Assembly: GCF_000021805.1 (NCBI RefSeq)
Contig: NC_011726.1
Coordinates: forward strand, 868,001-932,000
Reading direction: 5' to 3'
Length of the DNA stretch: 64,000 nucleotides
Origin: Rippkaea orientalis PCC 8801
GTDB taxonomy: Bacteria > Cyanobacteriota > Cyanobacteriia > Cyanobacteriales > Microcystaceae
The translations under genes and the position numbers were made by a program. This document shows, piece by piece, positions 37,167-45,945 of this stretch (positions are counted from its first letter, which is position 1; each line of letters starts with the position of its first letter). The notes below the pieces were generated by a model. It was given only the letters and a program-made list of their open reading frames with translations. It was not told where the DNA came from and ran no database searches.

Positions 37167-37811
37167 ATGACTCTATCCCAACCCAAAGAACTGAATCCTA
37201 CTTTACCCAAGCTGATCACCCAATCTCAACCCCCTGTTACCGAAGAAGAGATGCGTCAGGCCGTTAGAACCCTACTCTTGGGACTAGGGGAAGACCCTGA
37301 CCGCGAAGGGCTCAGAGATACCCCGAAACGAGTGGTTAAAGCACTGAAATTTCTCACCTCTGGGTATCACCAATCTCTGGATGAACTACTCAATGGAGCA
37401 GTATTCCACGAAAATACTGACGAAATGGTATTAGTTAGGGATATTGACCTGTTTAGTTCCTGTGAGCACCATATTCTCCCGATTTTAGGTCGAGCACACA
37501 TTGCCTATATTCCCGATGGTAAAGTGATTGGTCTGTCTAAAATTGCACGAATTTGTGAAATGTATGGACGACGGTTACAGGTGCAAGAACGACTGACCGC
37601 ACAAATTGCCGACGCATTACAGGGGTTACTACAACCCAAAGGGGTGGCCGTGGTTGTAGAAGCAACCCATATGTGTATGGTCATGCGTGGGGTGCAAAAA
37701 GCGGGCTCTTGGACAGTTACCAGTGCAGTGCGGGGACTGTTTGCAGAAGATGCCAAAACTCGTCAAGAATTTATGAGTTTAATTCGTCATTCTGCTACCT
37801 TTCATCATTAA
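37167..37811 (+). CDS. folE: GTP cyclohydrolase I, type IA
   Basis: The 214-residue enzyme converts GTP to 7,8-dihydroneopterin triphosphate, the first step of folate and pterin synthesis. The zinc ligands are in [12 protein letters not shown] and the later Cys of [29 protein letters not shown] and the [16 protein letters not shown] segment are family hallmarks. The frame is open back to 37062, but that part contains the promoter and box, so ATG 37167 is chosen. Because FolE is zinc-dependent and lies between two COG0523 genes under a Zur-like box, it probably belongs to the zinc-limitation response. Confidence 0.93.
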   Translation: MTLSQPKELNPTLPKLITQSQPPVTEEEMRQAVRTLLLGLGEDPDREGLRDTPKRVVKALKFLTSGYHQSLDELLNGAVFHENTDEMVLVRDIDLFSSCEHHILPILGRAHIAYIPDGKVIGLSKIARICEMYGRRLQVQERLTAQIADALQGLLQPKGVAVVVEATHMCMVMRGVQKAGSWTVTSAVRGLFAEDAKTRQEFMSLIRHSATFHH

Positions 37812-37826
37812 AAAATAGCGTGCCAA

Positions 37827-37860
37827 CAGAGGCGTAAATTTTAACGTCTCTGCTTTCTTT
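37827..37860 (+). terminator. Terminator-like hairpin after folE
   Basis: CAGAGGCGT (37827-37835) pairs with ACGTCTCTG (37844-37852), one G-T wobble, followed by CTTTCTTTT. Confidence 0.7.
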
Positions 37861-37880
37861 TCCTCATTCATACTCTTACT

Positions 37881-38921
37881 ATGACTCAGACATTATCTAT
37901 TCCAAAATCATCTCACTTAACCCTTCCTAAGCGCGGAATGCCTGTTACAATTATTACGGGTTTTTTAGGAAGTGGTAAAACAACCTTGCTGAACCATATT
38001 TTGACTAATAATCAACAGCTAAAAGTTGCCGTTCTAGTCAATGAATTTGGAGATATTGATATTGATAGTCAATTATTAGTCTCCGTTGACGAGAATATGG
38101 TGGCTCTGAGTAATGGCTGTATTTGTTGCACGATTAATGATAATTTAGTTGAAGCCGTTTATCAGATTCTGGAACAAGCAGACAAAATCGATTATTTAAT
38201 TTTAGAAACCACAGGTGTTGCTGATCCTCTTCCTATTGCGCTGACTTTTATTAATACCGAATTGCGCGATATGACTCGACTTGATTCTATCTTAACTGTA
38301 GTTGATGCTGAAACTTTTACCCCTGAACATTTTGAAAGTGAGGCAGCATTACGTCAGATTATTTATGGCGATATTATTCTCCTCAATAAAACTGATTTAG
38401 TGGATCAAGAAAAGCTTAAAATCTTAGAGGAAGAGCTAAATCGAATTAAATCAGGAGCTAGAATTATTCATAGTCAACATAGTCAGGTTCCTCTGCCTTT
38501 AATTCTAGATATTGATGTTAATAATCATCAAAATTATTGTACAGAACACATAACCGATCATCATCACCATGATCACCATCATGAACATGATCACCGTCAT
38601 CACCATGATCATCATCACCATGATCATGATCACTTAACAATAGATGGGTTTGTATCTATTTCTTTTGAAAGCGATCGCCCCTTTATTGTAGAGAAATTCC
38701 AAAACTTTTTAGTTGATGATGTGATGATTAATGTTTTTCGGGCTAAAGGCATTATTTGGTTTAAAGAAAGTCAATTGCGTCACATTTTTCAACTCAGTGG
38801 TAAACGTTATGATATGAACGCAGATCAATGGATAACATCTCCTCGCAATCAATTAGTGTTTATTGGACGTAACTTAGATAAGGAAATGTTGACAAAGCAA
38901 CTGAATCAATGTTTAGCATAA
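37881..38921 (+). CDS. COG0523 GTPase with long His/Asp loop
   Basis: This 346-residue G3E GTPase has the P-loop GFLGSGKTTLLNHIL, the metal-binding NGCICCTINDNL near residue 78, ETTGVADPLP and NKTDLV. A histidine/aspartate-rich loop (about residues 226-252, HHHHDHHHEHDH-type) separates the GTPase from the CobW_C domain and is typical of zinc-buffering or zinc-inserting members. It differs clearly in sequence from the paralogue at 35034, so the two probably have different clients. It lies 69 bp after folE. No separate box was seen in front of it, so it may share readthrough or have its own weak promoter. Confidence 0.92.
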   Translation: MTQTLSIPKSSHLTLPKRGMPVTIITGFLGSGKTTLLNHILTNNQQLKVAVLVNEFGDIDIDSQLLVSVDENMVALSNGCICCTINDNLVEAVYQILEQADKIDYLILETTGVADPLPIALTFINTELRDMTRLDSILTVVDAETFTPEHFESEAALRQIIYGDIILLNKTDLVDQEKLKILEEELNRIKSGARIIHSQHSQVPLPLILDIDVNNHQNYCTEHITDHHHHDHHHEHDHRHHHDHHHHDHDHLTIDGFVSISFESDRPFIVEKFQNFLVDDVMINVFRAKGIIWFKESQLRHIFQLSGKRYDMNADQWITSPRNQLVFIGRNLDKEMLTKQLNQCLA

Positions 38922-38946
38922 AGCTACTTATCAGTAGGTTGGTATC

Positions 38947-38985
38947 AATATCTGTAGGGTGGGCAATGCTCACCCTACAGATATT
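38947..38985. terminator. Long palindrome between convergent genes
   Basis: AATATCTGTAGGGTG pairs with CACCCTACAGATATT, with a GGCAATGCT centre. It lies between the convergent COG0523 and hypD genes and has the GTAGGGTG/CACCCTAC ends of the repeat at 7302-7413. It would serve as a bidirectional terminator. Confidence 0.6.
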
Positions 38986-39047
38986 GTTCGTTTAAAAATG
39001 CCGTCAAGATTGACACTTTTAGACAATTTTGAGAGAATTAATTTAAG

Positions 39048-40157
39048 TCAGTTATTAACGGTTTGGTAACTACGATAGCGATAATAAGCAGCACAGGCTC
39101 CCTCAGAAGACACCATAGGAGCACCTAACGGCTGTTCTGGTGTACATTGAGTCCCAAAGGCCGGACAATCATGGGGTTTTTTGTATCCCTGCATGATTTC
39201 GCCACTAATACACACCGAAGGAACAGCAGAAGGACTTACATAGGATAAATCAGTAGAAAAACGCTTAATGGCATCAAATAAAGCGTATTTTTGCCGTAAG
39301 CCTAAGCCACTTTCTCCAATTTCCCCAATGCCTCGCCAACGACGAGGAACCACCTCAAAGACTTCTTGAATAATCTGTTGTGCTACTACATTACCCGTTT
39401 CTTGTACTGAACGGATGTATTGATTTTCACAGTAAGCTTGTCCTGATTCTAGCTGTTGGAGACAAAGATAAATTCCTTGTAGGATATCAATAGGCTCAAA
39501 CCCCGTCACGACGATAGGAACACCATACTTTTTGGCAATGGGGTTATATTGTTCATAGCCCATCACCGTACAAACATGACCGGCTGCTAAAAAGCCCTGT
39601 ACTTGACAATTGGGCGACCCTAAAATCGCCTCCATTGCGGGTGGAACCAAGACATGAGAGACTAACAAAGAAAAGTTGTTTAATCGTTGTTGCGCAGCTT
39701 GATAAACAGCCATCGCAGTTGCAGGAGTGGTGGTTTCAAACCCCACAGCAAAGAACACTACCTGTTTTTTGGGGTTGTCTTGGGCGATTTTTAGGCAATC
39801 TAGGGGAGAATAGACGATGCGGATATCTCCTCCATTGGCTTTCACCGTTAATAAGTCTTTATCGGTTCCAGGGACGCGCAACATATCCCCAAAGGAACAA
39901 AAAATGATATCCCGTAGACTAGCAATGGCTAAAGCATAATCAATCAATTCGATGGGAGTAACACAAACGGGACATCCTGGTCCGTGAATGAGGGTAATTT
40001 CTGGGGGTAATAGAGCATCAATCCCATATTTAACAATAGAATGGGTTTGTCCGCCACAGATTTCCATAATAATCCACTTTTTTGTCGTAATCTCCGCGAT
40101 TTTTTGGGCGTATTGTTGCGCGAGGGTAGCATCACGGTATTCATCAACAAATTTCAT
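39048..40157 (-). CDS. hypD: [NiFe]-hydrogenase maturation protein HypD
   Basis: The 369-residue protein works with HypC and HypE to build the Fe(CN)2CO cofactor of [NiFe]-hydrogenases. Conserved Cys motifs are present: [13 protein letters not shown] near residue 34, [10 protein letters not shown] near 60, a [11 protein letters not shown] segment near 87, and C-terminal C-rich [26 protein letters not shown] that holds the 4Fe-4S cluster. [14 protein letters not shown] is the usual core motif. The gene stands alone; other hyp and hydrogenase genes are not in the window, which is common in cyanobacteria with scattered hyp genes. Start ATG 40157. Confidence 0.96.
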   Translation of the reverse strand: MKFVDEYRDATLAQQYAQKIAEITTKKWIIMEICGGQTHSIVKYGIDALLPPEITLIHGPGCPVCVTPIELIDYALAIASLRDIIFCSFGDMLRVPGTDKDLLTVKANGGDIRIVYSPLDCLKIAQDNPKKQVVFFAVGFETTTPATAMAVYQAAQQRLNNFSLLVSHVLVPPAMEAILGSPNCQVQGFLAAGHVCTVMGYEQYNPIAKKYGVPIVVTGFEPIDILQGIYLCLQQLESGQAYCENQYIRSVQETGNVVAQQIIQEVFEVVPRRWRGIGEIGESGLGLRQKYALFDAIKRFSTDLSYVSPSAVPSVCISGEIMQGYKKPHDCPAFGTQCTPEQPLGAPMVSSEGACAAYYRYRSYQTVNN

Positions 40158-40345
40158 ACTAAATAATTATAATAGAATTGATGGCTTAATAGTAATAACA
40201 ACTCTATCTAAAGCTTTGAAAATTTAGTTTTTTTTAAGGTTATTTTTTTTACTAATTATGATAAATACTTAAAAAAATTGATAACCCATCTTGATACGAA
40301 GTAAAAATTGCTGTATCTTTTGTTTATTGCCTTAATTATTTAACT

Positions 40346-40786
40346 ATGTCAGCATCTTCAACCCCATTACCTCCTAACCTTGAGAATATTGTCCAAAAGT
40401 TCAAACGGCGCGAAGACCCCAAAAAACGCTATGAACAACTGTTATGGTATGCTAAAAAGCTAGAATCTATGCCAGAAGACGGTAAAATCCCTGAAAATAA
40501 GGTACAAGGTTGTGTTTCTCAGGTTTATATTACTGCAGCCCTCAAAGATGGTAAGGTATGGTATCAAGGCGATTCGGATGCTCAATTGGTCAAGGGATTA
40601 GTAGCGTTTTTAATTGAAGGATTAAATGGCTTAACCCCTGGGGAAATTTTACAAGTAACTCCCGATTTTATTGAAGAAACCGGATTAAAAGTTAGCCTAA
40701 CCCCTTCCCGTGCTAATGGCTTTTATAATATCTTTCAATTGATGAAAAAGAAAGCTCTGGGGTTGCAATTAGAAACCTCTGTTTAA
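40346..40786 (+). CDS. sufE: SufE-like sulfur acceptor
   Basis: The 146-residue protein accepts sulfur from the cysteine desulfurase SufS for iron-sulfur cluster assembly. The active Cys is in the loop NKVQGCVSQVYI near residue 58, followed by the DSDAQLVKGLVAFLIEGLNGLTP motif. C-terminal SRANGFYNIFQLMKKKAL is typical. The 3' end of the gene forms part of an inverted repeat (AGAAACCTCT with AGAGGTTTCT, 40770-40793), a hairpin that could stabilise the transcript end. No suf neighbours are in the window. Confidence 0.93.
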   Translation: MSASSTPLPPNLENIVQKFKRREDPKKRYEQLLWYAKKLESMPEDGKIPENKVQGCVSQVYITAALKDGKVWYQGDSDAQLVKGLVAFLIEGLNGLTPGEILQVTPDFIEETGLKVSLTPSRANGFYNIFQLMKKKALGLQLETSV

Positions 40787-40815
40787 AGAGAGGTTTCTAA
40801 AAAAGTTTGTAAGAC

Positions 40816-41517
40816 TTATCGAATGACAATTATTGTTGGATTACCTACCTCACTGTTTCCTAGTTCTTGTTCAAGAAATGCAGCAAATTTTTCTGCGTTT
40901 CTCTTAGTAGTAAAAGAAGCTACTTGAATTGACAAACTCCCATCTTGCCGTGTTATGCGGAAAGCATCTCGGCACAAGTTTTTTTTGATATAACGTAGGT
41001 CTTCTGGGGAATAATCAACAAAAACAGGATACCATCTTTGTCTACCTAATGTTGAATTAGAAGGATCTCCACACGCTGCTTTTGGATATTCATGGGTTGT
41101 CATTGCGATTTGTGGCTCTGGTTGAAGCGTAATGCGAGAGCAAACAAAGTCGTAGTAAGTTTGAGCTATTGTTCCAGGCGCAAATGCCCACGTTCCTCCT
41201 GTATTAGAATCAATAATATCATGGGAACGAACACTGCCATCAACATTATATCGAATCGATTCTATAACTCCAATCTGTCTATAATGACAATCAATACTCG
41301 ACTTGATCAAAGATTCTGTCTCTCCGTAATTGTTGACTCTCTTAACCCAAAAAGATCGACTATTACCTGTGCCTTTTAAACTGTCAAAGTCAAGGTAATA
41401 TGAATAGTTATCTTGCGAAGTTCCAAGATATACCCATTGAGTCGCTGATACAGGGTTAATAATGCCCAAAGTAACAGCTAGTACGCTAATTGCTAATCCT
41501 TTCAGAAGTCTATTCAT
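40816..41517 (-). CDS. Exported Adhesin_E-like protein with SPOR-like C-terminus
   Basis: This 233-residue protein has a signal peptide (about residues 1-25, LLKGLAISVLAVTLGIINPVSA). The N-terminal region (TQWVYLGTSQDNYSYYLDFDSL and RSFWVKRVN) resembles the surface-adhesin E type beta domain. The C-terminal part (DGSLSIQVASFTTKRNAEKFAAFLEQE) resembles a SPOR peptidoglycan-binding module. Four or more Cys residues in the mature part may form disulfides. A periplasmic or cell-wall location is likely. The function is not known. It lies on the minus strand next to an AT-rich gap. Confidence 0.5.
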   Translation of the reverse strand: MNRLLKGLAISVLAVTLGIINPVSATQWVYLGTSQDNYSYYLDFDSLKGTGNSRSFWVKRVNNYGETESLIKSSIDCHYRQIGVIESIRYNVDGSVRSHDIIDSNTGGTWAFAPGTIAQTYYDFVCSRITLQPEPQIAMTTHEYPKAACGDPSNSTLGRQRWYPVFVDYSPEDLRYIKKNLCRDAFRITRQDGSLSIQVASFTTKRNAEKFAAFLEQELGNSEVGNPTIIVIR

Positions 41518-41864
41518 CTTTCATCCTCCTTGGCTGAAATAGACTCCTCTCCTCACACTTTAACTAATAAGATTTATTGACCTTCATTTGAGGATAATTT
41601 AGTTAAAATTATTGTCATAGATCTAGCTATCTTTAATATAACTAATGATTTTGACAAAATCTTTATTTAACTACAAAAATGCAATAAAATTAAACAAAAG
41701 TATAACTTACCTTCACCTGAAAGTATTAAAACTCAATTCTTTGTCTAGTTAAGTATTTTTACCTAATTTTTTACAAATCTTAAAGTATCAATAAAGTTTT
41801 GACAATAAGTTCTTAATTAAAAAATTTTAAAGTTAGGTGAAACTATCGTCATGAGAGTAGTGCT
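41518..41864. other. 347-bp AT-rich intergenic region
   Basis: It separates two divergent genes and must hold both promoters. It is very AT-rich, and no motif was recognised apart from generic -10-like TAAAAT sequences. Confidence 0.3.
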
Positions 41865-43712
41865 ATGTCATCCTCGCTTGTTCAATGGTGGTCACTAAAA
41901 AGAGTGATTTTGTGTAGTAGTAGTTTGCTCATCAGTGGCTATGGAATTTTGGCTGTTAAATCGATTAAATTCGATCAAACTACCCAGGCGATCGCTTCAA
42001 CATCTAATCCAAATAGTAATACCTCAGATTGTCAATCTCCTACCTCAAATTTATCCTCTTCGTCTCAATGGTTGAGCGTTTCTGCGCCTAAAACCCTTAA
42101 TCAATCAAGTCCCCTTACCCCTATCGATTGTATCACGGCTGTTCTTCCCTTTGAGCAAGGTTCTACTAACCGTAAGATTATTATTTCTCCTAAGACATTT
42201 CCTGACCTTTGGAACGCTGCTAAAAATACTCTTAACCAATTGCCTAAACCTTTTCCAACGATTCATGAACAAGCCAGAATAGCTAAAGTTCCGATTTTAA
42301 TGTATCATGATATTTTACCCAAAAAAGAAGTTTTTTTTGATGTTACCCCCCAAGAACTTGAAGCCCATTTTAAATTAATTCAAGCCCAAGGAATAACCCC
42401 CATTAGTGTTGATTTGCTCCTAGAACATCTACAAAAAGGCGTTCCCTTACCCGATAAACCCGTTTTATTAACCTTTGATGATGCTTACGGGGGTCACTAT
42501 CACTATGTTTATCCCTTACTGAAAAAATACGGCTATCCTGCCGTATTTTCAGTGTATATCAAAAAAATGGACGGCAAGACCAAGCGAACCAGTTTAACGT
42601 GGGAACAACTCAAAGAAATGTCCATTGATCCCCTCGTAACCATTGCTTCCCATACTATTAGTCACCCCAGAGATTTACGACTCTTATCCGATGATCAACT
42701 ATTCCAAGAAATTATTATTTCTAAGAAAATTCTTGAAGAAAAATTAGGGATTGCTATTCGATATTTTACCTATCCAGAAGGAAAACTCGATCCTAGGGTC
42801 AAACAATGGGTAATGTCTGGGGGATATGAGATGGCTTTTTCTATGGATGATAATAAAGAAATTTTTGCCGGAGATTCCCCTGATTTATTAACTATTGGAC
42901 GCTTTGGCCAATCACAAATTCAACAAGTCATTAACCAAGCATGGGGAGGATATCCCACAGCAAAATTACCCGACGAATTTGATTTTCTCGCACCGATTCG
43001 TAAATTTGACCACCAAATCGAAGGAACCAATCTTATTATTATTAGTGGTGGTAAACCGAGTACCATCCATGCGGATAGTCGTTATCAAGTCCCCGAAATT
43101 ATCAAGGGAACTGAAGCGATCGCGGCTGTCGATGGAGCCTTTTTTTCCTTAGAATATCTTGATTCTAATGTGATGATTGGTCCAGTGATGAGTCAAGGAA
43201 AAACTTTTATTCCTGGTAACAAGAGTGAAAACCCGCTTCTTAATGGCCGACCCTTAGTTCTGATAAGTGATCAATGGGTTAGGTTTATTCCTTTTGATGC
43301 TAATCGTCATAATACCTTAAACGGAATCCAGACCGAATTTGAGGACGGAGAATTAATTACAGATGTCTTTGTGGCCGCAGCTTGGTTAGTCAAAAATTCT
43401 CAACCACAACCAAGGGAAAATTTTGGTAATTTATTTGATTTTGATGTTCCCAGACATCGAGCCTTTTGGGGGATTCATCAGTCAGGACAACCCATGATTG
43501 GGGTTTCCAAAGATCCCGTTGATTCAGTTAAATTAGGACGGATTTTACAAAAATTAGGGTTTAGAGAGGCGGTTATGTTAGATTCGGGAGCGAGTACTTC
43601 TCTTGCTTATCACGGGGAATCCTTGGTCGCTTATATTCCTCGTCCGGTTCCCCATGTAGTTACTTTGTTGCCGCAATGGGAATTATTAGTAAGTCAACAG
43701 GAAAGGGATTAG
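41865..43712 (+). CDS. Polysaccharide deacetylase fused to a phosphodiester-glycosidase-like domain
   Basis: The 615-residue protein has an N-terminal signal anchor (about 12-33). A CE4 polysaccharide deacetylase domain (about 140-330) has ILMYHDI, the metal-binding LTFDDAY and ASHTISHP. The second half (about 375-605) has IIISGGKPST, AAVDGAFFSLEY and the RPLVLISDQWVRF and MLDSGASTSLAYHGE motifs of the NAGPA/phosphodiester-glycosidase family. Each half is a recognised exported enzyme type; their fusion suggests remodelling of an N-acetylated envelope polymer. Substrate is unknown. The first domain's residues DD and HxxxH are all present. Confidence 0.85.
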   Translation: MSSSLVQWWSLKRVILCSSSLLISGYGILAVKSIKFDQTTQAIASTSNPNSNTSDCQSPTSNLSSSSQWLSVSAPKTLNQSSPLTPIDCITAVLPFEQGSTNRKIIISPKTFPDLWNAAKNTLNQLPKPFPTIHEQARIAKVPILMYHDILPKKEVFFDVTPQELEAHFKLIQAQGITPISVDLLLEHLQKGVPLPDKPVLLTFDDAYGGHYHYVYPLLKKYGYPAVFSVYIKKMDGKTKRTSLTWEQLKEMSIDPLVTIASHTISHPRDLRLLSDDQLFQEIIISKKILEEKLGIAIRYFTYPEGKLDPRVKQWVMSGGYEMAFSMDDNKEIFAGDSPDLLTIGRFGQSQIQQVINQAWGGYPTAKLPDEFDFLAPIRKFDHQIEGTNLIIISGGKPSTIHADSRYQVPEIIKGTEAIAAVDGAFFSLEYLDSNVMIGPVMSQGKTFIPGNKSENPLLNGRPLVLISDQWVRFIPFDANRHNTLNGIQTEFEDGELITDVFVAAAWLVKNSQPQPRENFGNLFDFDVPRHRAFWGIHQSGQPMIGVSKDPVDSVKLGRILQKLGFREAVMLDSGASTSLAYHGESLVAYIPRPVPHVVTLLPQWELLVSQQERD

Positions 43713-43958
43713 GTCTTGTTTAGGGGTCTAGACAGCCTAGACAAATTCAGACTCTCATTCTATGATAGTTCTGACGGCTCGAAGCGGGGTCAAAATCCCT
43801 GGCCTCCCGTCAGATCCCTAGAACCTTGATAATTAAAGAGTTGTAGCTGTTTCACCTCTGGGTTATAACTAAAATTGATGTCCCCAATCACTCAATTTTT
43901 TGAGTCCCGTCAGATTTAACCTCACAATCCTTATGGAGAGGGGTTTACAGCGATCGCA
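43713..43958 (+). other. CRISPR leader region
   Basis: A 246-bp AT-rich stretch sits between the deacetylase gene and the first repeat, on the side opposite the degenerate last repeat. CCCGTCAGAT occurs twice (43797-43806 and 43905-43914). A HIP1 site touches the first repeat. It is assigned as leader by position only. Confidence 0.5.
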
Positions 43959-45021
43959 GTTTCTTATTAATGAATCCTAGTAATGGGATTGAAACCCGTT
44001 GGTTGCTTCTTCTAAGGGATCAATGGTTAGGGGTTTCTTATTAATGAATCCTAGTAATGGGATTGAAACTCGATCATCCCCTGAATTGATTTGACGCGGT
44101 TAATTTGTTTCTTATTAATGAATCCTAGTAATGGGATTGAAACCTAAGCCAAAAAGGGACGGATTTAGAGGAATATTGGTTTCTTATTAATGAATCCTAG
44201 TAATGGGATTGAAACTCGTCGCCTGAATATCCCAGGGCTTTGATAGTTAAAGTGTTTCTTATTAATGAATCCTAGTAATGGGATTGAAACGGTTAGCTTG
44301 AAACTGAGCGGTTATTTTTAATAAGTTTCTTATTAATGAATCCTAGTAATGGGATTGAAACTTTTGTATGCTTCTGCCTTTAATCCTAGGGTTTTAAGTT
44401 GTTTCTTATTAATGAATCCTAGTAATGGGATTGAAACATCGTGACTTTTTCAGGCTTTTCATCTTTATCCTTGGTTTCTTATTAATGAATCCTAGTAATG
44501 GGATTGAAACTCCAACTTTTTAAAAAATAGCTTGACAATTTGATTGTTTCTTATTAATGAATCCTAGTAATGGGATTGAAACACTTTATGATTCCTTTAC
44601 TTTAGATCATGTTGGTATTTCGTTTCTTATTAATGAATCCTAGTAATGGGATTGAAACTCGTTCTTTCCAATGGGTCCGTAGCACTTCCCGCCGGGGTTT
44701 CTTATTAATGAATCCTAGTAATGGGATTGAAACTTGTTTTGTCTTCTCGTCGTCGTCGTCGTTCTTCCGTTTCTTATTAATGAATCCTAGTAATGGGATT
44801 GAAACTTTAAATGCTAAGCGATCGCATAGTTTTTTGTGCGTTTCTTATTAATGAATCCTAGTAATGGGATTGAAACAATTCTTGCAAACAAACAGTTAAT
44901 TTTTTTACTGTCTGTTTCTTATTAATGAATCCTAGTAATGGGATTGAAACTTTAATAAGTTTAAAACCCTATCAAGCCTTAAACGTTTCTTATTAATGAA
45001 TCCTAGTAATGGGATTGGAAT
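43959..45021 (+). CRISPR. CRISPR array, 15 repeats of 37 bp and 14 spacers
   Basis: Repeat copies begin at 43959, 44033, 44107, 44179, 44254, 44325, 44401, 44474, 44546, 44622, 44697, 44769, 44840, 44914 and 44985. The repeat begins GTTTCTTATTAATGAATCC and ends AGTAATGGGATTGAAAC. Spacers are 34-39 bp. The first fourteen copies are identical; the last ends GGATTGGAAT, so the array's trailer is at the right. ATTGAAAC at the 3' end is typical of repeats whose crRNAs keep that 8-nt tag. No cas gene occurs in the window, so type cannot be set. An open frame at 44609-44851 is a by-product of the array. Confidence 0.97.
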
Positions 45022-45088
45022 CTGGCTTTTGAAAGCAAAAAGTTTTTGGAGGAGGGCATAAATTCCGGTTACAAGACAAATTCTATAT

Positions 45089-45109
45089 GGGCTTAATAAT
45101 ATTAAGCCC
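45089..45109. repeat. Palindrome GGGCTTAATA-A-TATTAAGCCC
   Basis: Perfect 10-bp arms around a single A, followed by CCTACTGACT and GACTTC repeats. The same palindrome with the same CTGACTTCATT tail occurs at 60920-60960. It sits in the spacer after the CRISPR array. Confidence 0.6.
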
Positions 45110-45239
45110 CTACTGACTGACTTCTGACTTCTGACTTCATTAACGGAGGGTAGAAGCCTAAACTATCGTAAAAACTTGCCCCTATGCCGATTTTATTTGT
45201 GGCAAACATTTAGAAATTTTATAAATTTTCCTAACTGCT

Positions 45240-45749
45240 TCAACAAGATTCACTTTCAGAAATGGCTCGAATACAAGACCAATTACTAGGAAGAGAAGAA
45301 GGCCAACCCATGCGAATAGCTTCAGGACAAATAGTCATCACAGTTAACTGGCAGTCAATTAACTGAAACCCTTCTTTTTCGCATTGTTTTAAACTGTGTT
45401 TGAGAATAGAATCATTCTTAAATTCAATCGTTTTATTGCACTGAATACAGACCATGTGATGATGATGGTTAGGAGAAGGATGATTGAGTTCATAATGTTT
45501 ATGTCCTTCAGCGAGTTCCAACTCCCGCAAAATTCCCATACGGGACATCAATTTGACACTACGGTAAATGGTTGACAAACTAATGCCTTCTCCTCGTTCT
45601 TCGAGGAGTTCGTAAAGTTCCTCTGCACTTAAATGGTTGCCCCTAGGAAGATTTTGGAAGACATGGAGAATCTTCTCCCGTTGGGGAGTTAAACGCCAAC
45701 CTCTCGCATTCAATTCAGCTTTTAGGGATGTGGCAGTGTAAGGAGGCAT
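45240..45749 (-). CDS. fur: Fur family regulator, FurA-like
   Basis: The 169-residue protein begins TATSLKAELNARGWRLTPQR and carries the DNA-binding helix GISLSTIYRSVKLMSRMGIL. The metal sites are in the HHHHMVCIQCNKTIEF segment and a C-terminal Cys-containing tail (PSSLPSNWSC). The whole protein resembles cyanobacterial FurA rather than the shorter Zur or PerR paralogues. It therefore most likely controls iron genes and may sense redox and heme as FurA does in the group. It would not be the main repressor of the zinc island if this is right. Start ATG 45749; divergent from nothing, with a 196-bp upstream gap. Confidence 0.85.
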   Translation of the reverse strand: MPPYTATSLKAELNARGWRLTPQREKILHVFQNLPRGNHLSAEELYELLEERGEGISLSTIYRSVKLMSRMGILRELELAEGHKHYELNHPSPNHHHHMVCIQCNKTIEFKNDSILKHSLKQCEKEGFQLIDCQLTVMTICPEAIRMGWPSSLPSNWSCIRAISESESC

Positions 45750-45778
45750 GGTTAATCACTCTCAAGAAACTGTCTTTA

Positions 45779-45845
45779 ATTGATAATGATAGTGCCTCTT
45801 AATACCTATTTGCAACAAGCTTAGCTTATTGCAAATAATTTGCAA
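45779..45845 (-). promoter_or_regulatory. Putative Fur promoter region with TTGCAA repeats and Fur-like box
   Basis: Upstream of the fur start are TTGATAATGATAG (45779-45791), a Fur-box-like sequence, and ATTTGCAA (45808-45815) mirrored by TTGCAAAT (45829-45836), with a third ATTTGCAA at 45838-45845. Autoregulation is plausible. Confidence 0.4.
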
Positions 45846-45945
45846 CTAATAGATTTTCACTACACCCTACACTCTGTCTACAGTTTAACCACCTTGTCAC
45901 TCCGTCAGCAATAAAAGTCTAGGATTTCCCTAGTGCCTATTCCCG

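Noticed and set aside
44609-44851. Open frame of 80 codons with three repeats of a FLLMNPSNGIET-type peptide
   Set aside because: It lies wholly inside the CRISPR array and is a translation of the repeats.
45240-45749. Zur as the name for the Fur-family gene
   Set aside because: Sequence and length fit FurA better than the shorter cyanobacterial Zur, and it lies 6 kb from the zinc island.
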